This document shows, one piece after another, positions 59,761-64,000 of a DNA stretch of 64,000 nt. This DNA is from Clostridia bacterium (GTDB taxonomy: Bacteria; Bacillota_A; Clostridia; Christensenellales; Aristaeellaceae): contig JAFWYA010000033.1 of assembly GCA_017517815.1 (NCBI GenBank), positions 62,001 to 126,000 of the forward strand, read 5' to 3'. Each line of letters begins with the position of its first letter. The first letter of the stretch is position 1. The position numbers and the translations under genes were made by a program. The notes under the pieces were generated by a model. That model worked only from the letters and a program-made list of their open reading frames with translations, searched no databases and had not been told where the DNA came from.

Positions 59761-60885
59761 GTGGAACAAAAATGGGTGAGCATTTGGGGCAATGCGGTCA
59801 GCGTTGCGGAAAACAGGCCGGAGCGGTATGCCAAAAACATCACCATCCGTTATCCCATCCGCATTCCGTTTGCAGGTCAGGCTGTGCGGCTGACGTTTGA
59901 CAACTACTGCGGCACGGAGTCCATCACGCTTGACCGCACCACGCTGCTGCATGCGGGTGTGTTCCATCCCGTTACCTTCGGTGGGCAGGCTGCTGTGACC
60001 ATTCCGGCAGGCGAGAACGTTGTCAGCGACCCAGTGGAAGTGCAGGTGGGCTGTGATGAAACGCTGTTTGTCAGCTTTTATCTGGCGGATTTTACGCTCA
60101 TGCGCTCGGTGGTGTTCGCTACCGGCCCGTTGTCGGAAGGTGTATACGCCAACGGCGACGAAACGGAAAACGCTGCCATTGACGTAAACACTTCGCGAAA
60201 GACCCATCTGTTCTATTTTCTCACCAATGTGTCGGTGCTCACGCAGCCCGAAAACAGGGCGCTTGTCTGCTATGGCGATTCCATCACGGCACAGAACTGG
60301 CCGGATGATCTGGCTGTGCGCTGCGCCCGGGAGGGCTGGAGGCATACGTCCATCGTGCGCCGGGCAACCAGCGGATCACGCATCCTGCGCGAGTATCACT
60401 GCCTGATCTATGAATCCTACGGGCTGATGGGCAGCCGCCGCTTCCACCATGAGGTGCCTACCGATGGCGCGGATGCAGTGCTGATTCAGCAGGGTATCAA
60501 CGACATCATCCACCCCGTGGGTGAGGCGGAAAACATCTTCCGCCCCATGAGCGATCTGCCGACGGTGGAGGAGCTGATCGAAGGGCTCAAAACCTACATC
60601 GCACAGGCACGCAGCTACGGCTACCGGGTGTATGTGGGTACGCTGCTGCCCATGGGCGGCTGGCGTACCGATGCGCCGTTCAGGCAGGAGATGCGCCATC
60701 AATACAACGACTTCATCCGCACGACGGACCTGATCGACGGCTGTGTGGATTTTGACAGGGCTTTGCGCGACCCTGAGCGCCCTGACTGGTTCCTGCCGGA
60801 ATATGATTCCGGCGATCATCTGCATCCCAGCAAGGCCGGGTATCAGCGCATGGCCATGGAGGTACCTGCGGAGCTTTTGAAGTGA
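59761..60885 (+). CDS. SGNH/GDSL-type esterase with N-terminal beta domain
   Basis: The 374-residue protein starts with GTG after AAAGGAGA. Residues 1-160 are a beta-rich domain. The SGNH domain follows, with block I VCYGDSITAQNW (S174), an RRATSGSR glycine block, QQGINDI (block III Asn) and GDHLHP (block V Asp/His). There is no signal peptide, so it acts in the cytoplasm unless exported otherwise. The arrangement resembles sugar-ester-cleaving esterases that remove acetyl groups from oligosaccharides; the substrate is inferred only. Confidence 0.86.
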   Translation: MEQKWVSIWGNAVSVAENRPERYAKNITIRYPIRIPFAGQAVRLTFDNYCGTESITLDRTTLLHAGVFHPVTFGGQAAVTIPAGENVVSDPVEVQVGCDETLFVSFYLADFTLMRSVVFATGPLSEGVYANGDETENAAIDVNTSRKTHLFYFLTNVSVLTQPENRALVCYGDSITAQNWPDDLAVRCAREGWRHTSIVRRATSGSRILREYHCLIYESYGLMGSRRFHHEVPTDGADAVLIQQGINDIIHPVGEAENIFRPMSDLPTVEELIEGLKTYIAQARSYGYRVYVGTLLPMGGWRTDAPFRQEMRHQYNDFIRTTDLIDGCVDFDRALRDPERPDWFLPEYDSGDHLHPSKAGYQRMAMEVPAELLK

Positions 60886-60892
60886 AATGAGA

Positions 60893-60924
60893 CATCGGCG
60901 TTTGTAACGAAACGCCGATTTTTT
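60893..60924 (+). terminator. Intrinsic terminator after the SGNH gene
   Basis: ATCGGCGTTT and AAACGCCGAT with a six-base loop and a T-run. Confidence 0.92.
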
Positions 60925-61000
60925 CGTTGCTTTTTGAAGAAGGAGGAAAGCGACTGAACGACGTATTTTGTAAACAGCAATTTCTTCGCGAGGAAGCAAC

Positions 61001-61846
61001 ATGACGGGATCCATTTTTGATATTGAAGAGTTTGCTGTCTACGACGGCCCGGGCATGCGAACGGTGATCTTTCTGAAGGGCTGCCCGCTGCGCTGCCGCT
61101 GGTGTCATAACCCAGAGGGCTTACGCCCCGGGCCGCAGAGAATCACATCGCACAGCTTGTGCATACGCTGCGGCGCGTGCAGCAGAGTATGCCCTTCGCC
61201 GGATCAATGCATCGGCTGTGGCAGATGTATGGATATCTGTCCGGCGGAGGCCGTGCACATCGCTGGTGCGCCTGTAGAAGCGCAGGTTGTGGCAGACAAA
61301 GTGCTGGCCAATGCAAAGCTGCTGGCCATGAACGGCGGAGGCGTCACCTTTTCCGGCGGCGAACCGCTGATGCAGCCGGATTTTGTGCTGGAACTGTGCA
61401 GACTGTTGCCCAATTTACATAAATGCATCGAAACCTGCGGGTATGCCCCGGCAGATGTTTTTGACCGCGTGACAGGCGCGATGGACTACGTCATCATGGA
61501 TGTGAAGCTGGTCGACAGCGCTGCGCATAAACGCTGGACAGGCGTTGACAATGACCGCGTCCTGCAAAACCTGCAGCGGCTGAAACAAAGCGGAAAGCCC
61601 TTCCGCATCCGCATTCCACTCATCCCGGACGTGAATGATTCGCCTGAAAACATGCGGGCGACGGCGCAGCTGATTGCCGGTGCGCCCGCGCTGGATCAGG
61701 TCGAACTGCTGCCCTATCACACCGCAGCCGGGGCCAAGTACCAAAGCGCTGGACTGCGCTATGATCCGGGTTTTCCCACCGACAAAGCACCGCAGATTGA
61801 TATACAGCCTTTTGAACAGCTCGGAATGGAGGTTCACGTATTATGA
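61001..61846 (+). CDS. Glycyl radical enzyme activating enzyme (radical SAM)
   Basis: The 281-residue protein has the radical-SAM CxxxCxxC in KGCPLRCRWCHNPE (C28, C32, C35), then a ferredoxin-like insert with two four-cysteine sets (C54/C57/C60/C64 and C70/C73/C76/C80). This insert is present in activases of decarboxylase- and dehydratase-type glycyl radical enzymes but not in PFL-activase itself. VTFSGGEPLMQ is the SAM-binding GGE motif. It abstracts a hydrogen from the partner glycine under anaerobic conditions. The ATG at 61001 has GAGGA, and its stop overlaps the start of the glycyl radical enzyme gene (ATGA). Confidence 0.95.
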   Translation: MTGSIFDIEEFAVYDGPGMRTVIFLKGCPLRCRWCHNPEGLRPGPQRITSHSLCIRCGACSRVCPSPDQCIGCGRCMDICPAEAVHIAGAPVEAQVVADKVLANAKLLAMNGGGVTFSGGEPLMQPDFVLELCRLLPNLHKCIETCGYAPADVFDRVTGAMDYVIMDVKLVDSAAHKRWTGVDNDRVLQNLQRLKQSGKPFRIRIPLIPDVNDSPENMRATAQLIAGAPALDQVELLPYHTAAGAKYQSAGLRYDPGFPTDKAPQIDIQPFEQLGMEVHVL

Positions 61847-63813
61847 GTCGGATGGACGAACAGAGAGCCTTTTTGCAAAGTGGAGCACACCATGCCGACC
61901 GGCGTGAACTGACAACGCAGGAATGGCAGAAGATCAGCGCGGAAATACAAGCCCTCGATCTTTCACTGGACATGCGTGCAGCGCTGAGGCTGAAACGGTT
62001 TCTGGAAACAGAACGCGTGATCTGCCGCGGCGAGCGTATTCCTGCGTGGCGCACGCTGATTGCCTTCCCGGACATTTACGCTCAGGGCGAAAAGGAACGC
62101 CTGCAGCAGGGCTGCTATATTCATGAACAGGGCCGCGTGTGCAACATTTCCAGCGACTGGGCGGGCGTGCTGACGGGCGGACTGCTCTGCCGCAAGACCG
62201 GCGATACGGCGCGCGATTTGTGCATCGACGCGGTGCTTTCCTATGCTGACCGCTATGAAAATGCAGCGCTTTCCCGTGCGCTTCGTACAGGTGCGAGCAG
62301 CTATCCCGAAGCGCTGCAGATGATGCGCATTCTGCATTTCTGCCTGTGGGCCAGCAATGTCTATCACAATACCGTGGGCCGCTTCGACCAGTATATGTGG
62401 CCGTTTTTGAAGCGGGATCTTGACGCCGGACTTCTCACCATGGAAGATGCGCTGGAATGGACGGAGGAATTTTTCCTGTCCTTCAACCGCGACAGCGACC
62501 TGTACACCGGCATGCAGCAGGGCGATAACGGCCAGAGCCTGATGCTGGGCGGCGTGACGCGCGACGGTGCCTGTGCAGTCAATCCTCTTACGGAAATCTG
62601 TCTCAAGGCCAGCCTGCACAACCGCTGTATTGACCCCAAGATCAATCTGCGCGTGGATCATGATACGCCGATGGAGCTGTTCCGTCTGGCAACGCAGCTC
62701 ACCCGTCAGGGGCTGGGTTTCCCGCAGTACGCCAACGATGACGTGGTCATTCCCGGCCTGATCGCGCTGGGATATGCGCCTGAGGATGCGCGCGACTATA
62801 CCGTGGCCGCCTGCTGGGAATTCATCATTCCCGGCGTCGGGATGGATATTCCCAACATTGGCGCGATGCCGCTGGCCAATGTGGTGAGCGACTGTGTGCA
62901 GACGCATCTGACTGCCTGTACCAGCTACGAAGCCTTCTTTGAAAAGGTGAAGGAAACCCTCTGCCTGCGCGCTCAGCAGATCGCCGACAGCGTGAAACCG
63001 CTGTGGATGGAGCCTGCCCCGTGGCAGAGCGTGCTGATGAGCGACTATACGCACGACGTAAGCGAAGGCGGCAGGTACAACAACTACGGCATTCACGGCA
63101 CAGGCTTCGGCGAGGCGGTCGATCAGCTGGCCGTTGTGCGCGAACTGGTATATGGCGGCAAGCTGGATGCAGAAGAACTGCTGCAGGCTGTGAGCACTGA
63201 CTTTGCAAGCAATCCCGCCCTGCGTCGCAGGCTGCGCAGGGATGCGCCCAAGCTAGGACGCGACCCTGTGTGCGAGCAGATTGGCAATGAACTGCTGACC
63301 GCCTTTGCTGAAGCACTGCAGCCCTTGCGAAACGAGCGCGGCGGCATATTCCGCGCGGGTACCGGCAGCGCCATGTACTATCTGTGGCATGCGGATGAGC
63401 TGCCCACGCTTTGCAGCGGACACCTCAAGGGCGAACGTCTGCCGGCTAATTTTTCGCCATCCCTGCTTTTGAAGGACGCAGGTCCTCTGTCGGTCATTCG
63501 GGCCATGGCGCTGCCTGCTGTTGGCAAAGCCATCAACGGCGGCCCGCTCACGCTGGAACTGCATGACACGGTCTTCCGCAACGACGAGGGCGCGGAAAAA
63601 GTAGCGCAATTGGTGCGCAGTTTCATTTTGCTGGGCGGTCATCAGCTGCAGCTCAACGCCGTCAGCCGTGAAACCCTGCAGGCCGCCATGGAAAACCCGC
63701 AGGAGCACCGCAGCCTCATCGTGCGCGTGTGGGGCTGGAGCGGTCATTTTGTGCAGCTGGACCGCGCCTATCAGGAGCAGATCCTGCAGCGCGTGAGCTA
63801 TCAGAACCTGTAA
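61843..63813 (+). CDS. Pyruvate-formate-lyase-like glycyl radical enzyme of unknown substrate
   Basis: The 656-residue protein is shorter than PFL (about 760) or choline TMA-lyase (about 850). The catalytic cysteine is C324 in VAACWEF, with a CxE glutamate (E326) as in dehydratase and lyase members; most relatives read GCxE. The glycyl radical site is near the C-terminus, RVWGWSGHF (G631), where the family has RVxGYS. Other landmarks: NPLTEICLKAS and DPKINLRV. It needs the activase encoded just upstream. The context, an esterase before and a probable GH127 enzyme after, hints at a sugar- or polyol-derived substrate, but this is inference. Confidence 0.88.
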   Translation: MSRMDEQRAFLQSGAHHADRRELTTQEWQKISAEIQALDLSLDMRAALRLKRFLETERVICRGERIPAWRTLIAFPDIYAQGEKERLQQGCYIHEQGRVCNISSDWAGVLTGGLLCRKTGDTARDLCIDAVLSYADRYENAALSRALRTGASSYPEALQMMRILHFCLWASNVYHNTVGRFDQYMWPFLKRDLDAGLLTMEDALEWTEEFFLSFNRDSDLYTGMQQGDNGQSLMLGGVTRDGACAVNPLTEICLKASLHNRCIDPKINLRVDHDTPMELFRLATQLTRQGLGFPQYANDDVVIPGLIALGYAPEDARDYTVAACWEFIIPGVGMDIPNIGAMPLANVVSDCVQTHLTACTSYEAFFEKVKETLCLRAQQIADSVKPLWMEPAPWQSVLMSDYTHDVSEGGRYNNYGIHGTGFGEAVDQLAVVRELVYGGKLDAEELLQAVSTDFASNPALRRRLRRDAPKLGRDPVCEQIGNELLTAFAEALQPLRNERGGIFRAGTGSAMYYLWHADELPTLCSGHLKGERLPANFSPSLLLKDAGPLSVIRAMALPAVGKAINGGPLTLELHDTVFRNDEGAEKVAQLVRSFILLGGHQLQLNAVSRETLQAAMENPQEHRSLIVRVWGWSGHFVQLDRAYQEQILQRVSYQNL

Positions 63814-63825
63814 GGAGAGTCGCAT

Positions 63826-64000
63826 ATGGAAAAGTACAAAGTTGCATATCGGGCGGATGTGCCCGTAGGCGGTGTGCGCCTTACCGGCGGCAGGCTGAAG
63901 CAGGCTTTTGACAACAATATCGCCTTTCTGAAGGGTTTCGATATCGACCGCATGCTGTACTGGTACCGTGTGCATGCCGGAAAACCTGCACCCGGCGTGC
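63826..64000 (+). CDS. Probable GH127-type glycosidase, N-terminal fragment
   Basis: The ATG at 63826 follows TAAGGAGAG and lies 12 bp after the glycyl radical enzyme stop. The 58 visible residues (VRLTGGRLKQAFDNN, FDIDRMLYWYRVHAGK) resemble the opening of the DUF1680/GH127 family (beta-L-arabinofuranosidases), which begins with an x-L-x-G/D-x-x-x-x-x-A-x-x-x-N helix and a DPDRLL-like segment. The rest is outside the window, so the assignment is tentative. Confidence 0.5.
   Translation, partial: MEKYKVAYRADVPVGGVRLTGGRLKQAFDNNIAFLKGFDIDRMLYWYRVHAGKPAPGV

Overview
The window reads as chromosomal DNA of a Gram-positive anaerobe of the Bacillota, most likely a gut-type Clostridia lineage. The evidence is a class B sortase with a giant Cna-B surface protein, a T-box leader, LytTR and LCP proteins, a DnaI/DnaD-type helicase-loader pair, a glycyl radical enzyme with its activase, glycogen synthase and GH42-type glycosidases. 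The DNA is GC-rich by eye, coding density is high, stop/start overlaps (ATGA) are common, and most transcription units end in clear intrinsic terminators. No rRNA, tRNA, CRISPR array, IS element or prophage gene was seen.

1-9.3 kb: the tail of an M28 peptidase and a DUF89 protein (+), then minus-strand units: nickel-dependent lactate racemase (LarA), a DUF523-AAC(6')-like acetyltransferase fusion, and an overlapping operon phosphodiester glycosidase > Lgt-like membrane protein > O6-alkylguanine methyltransferase > pyruvate kinase; a bcp-type peroxiredoxin follows (+). 9.3-25.9 kb: a class B sortase (-) divergent from a 15.4-kb gene for a roughly 5140-residue wall-anchored protein with an EPTA repeat stalk, about two dozen Cna-B-like modules and a noncanonical IAKTG sorting signal.

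26-44.6 kb: glycogen synthase with a C-terminal SCP2-like domain, an SGNH-fold protein lacking its Ser/His, a GH-A clan glycosidase, then a minus-strand block: phosphodiester glycosidase > Lgt-like > LRR protein (a second copy of the pair at 6.7-8.7 kb), an LCP protein, a CDF metal transporter and a GH42 enzyme. A LytTR/DUF3021 regulatory pair with an excellent LytTR-type direct repeat comes next, then an MBOAT/SGNH O-acyltransferase pair, SecF and SecD.

44.6-64 kb: a small membrane protein, a membrane-anchored coiled-coil rod, T-box-controlled archaeal-type ProRS with a HAD phosphatase, a 28-codon ORF, a methyltransferase, a Cys-less ArsC-like protein behind DnaI- and DnaD-like genes (-), DUF3795, an Eis-like acetyltransferase, aldehyde dehydrogenase (-), a structured terminator-bearing leader before a CNNM/CorC transporter, argininosuccinate lyase, an acyltransferase-3 protein, an SGNH esterase, a glycyl radical activase and enzyme, and the start of a probable GH127 enzyme.

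The common theme is envelope building (sortase, adhesin, LCP, MBOAT, Lgt-like pairs, SecDF) mixed with carbohydrate use. The least explained items are the duplicated glycosidase/Lgt-like pair, the CNNM leader RNA, the giant adhesin with its divergent sortase, and the short glycyl radical enzyme of unknown substrate.
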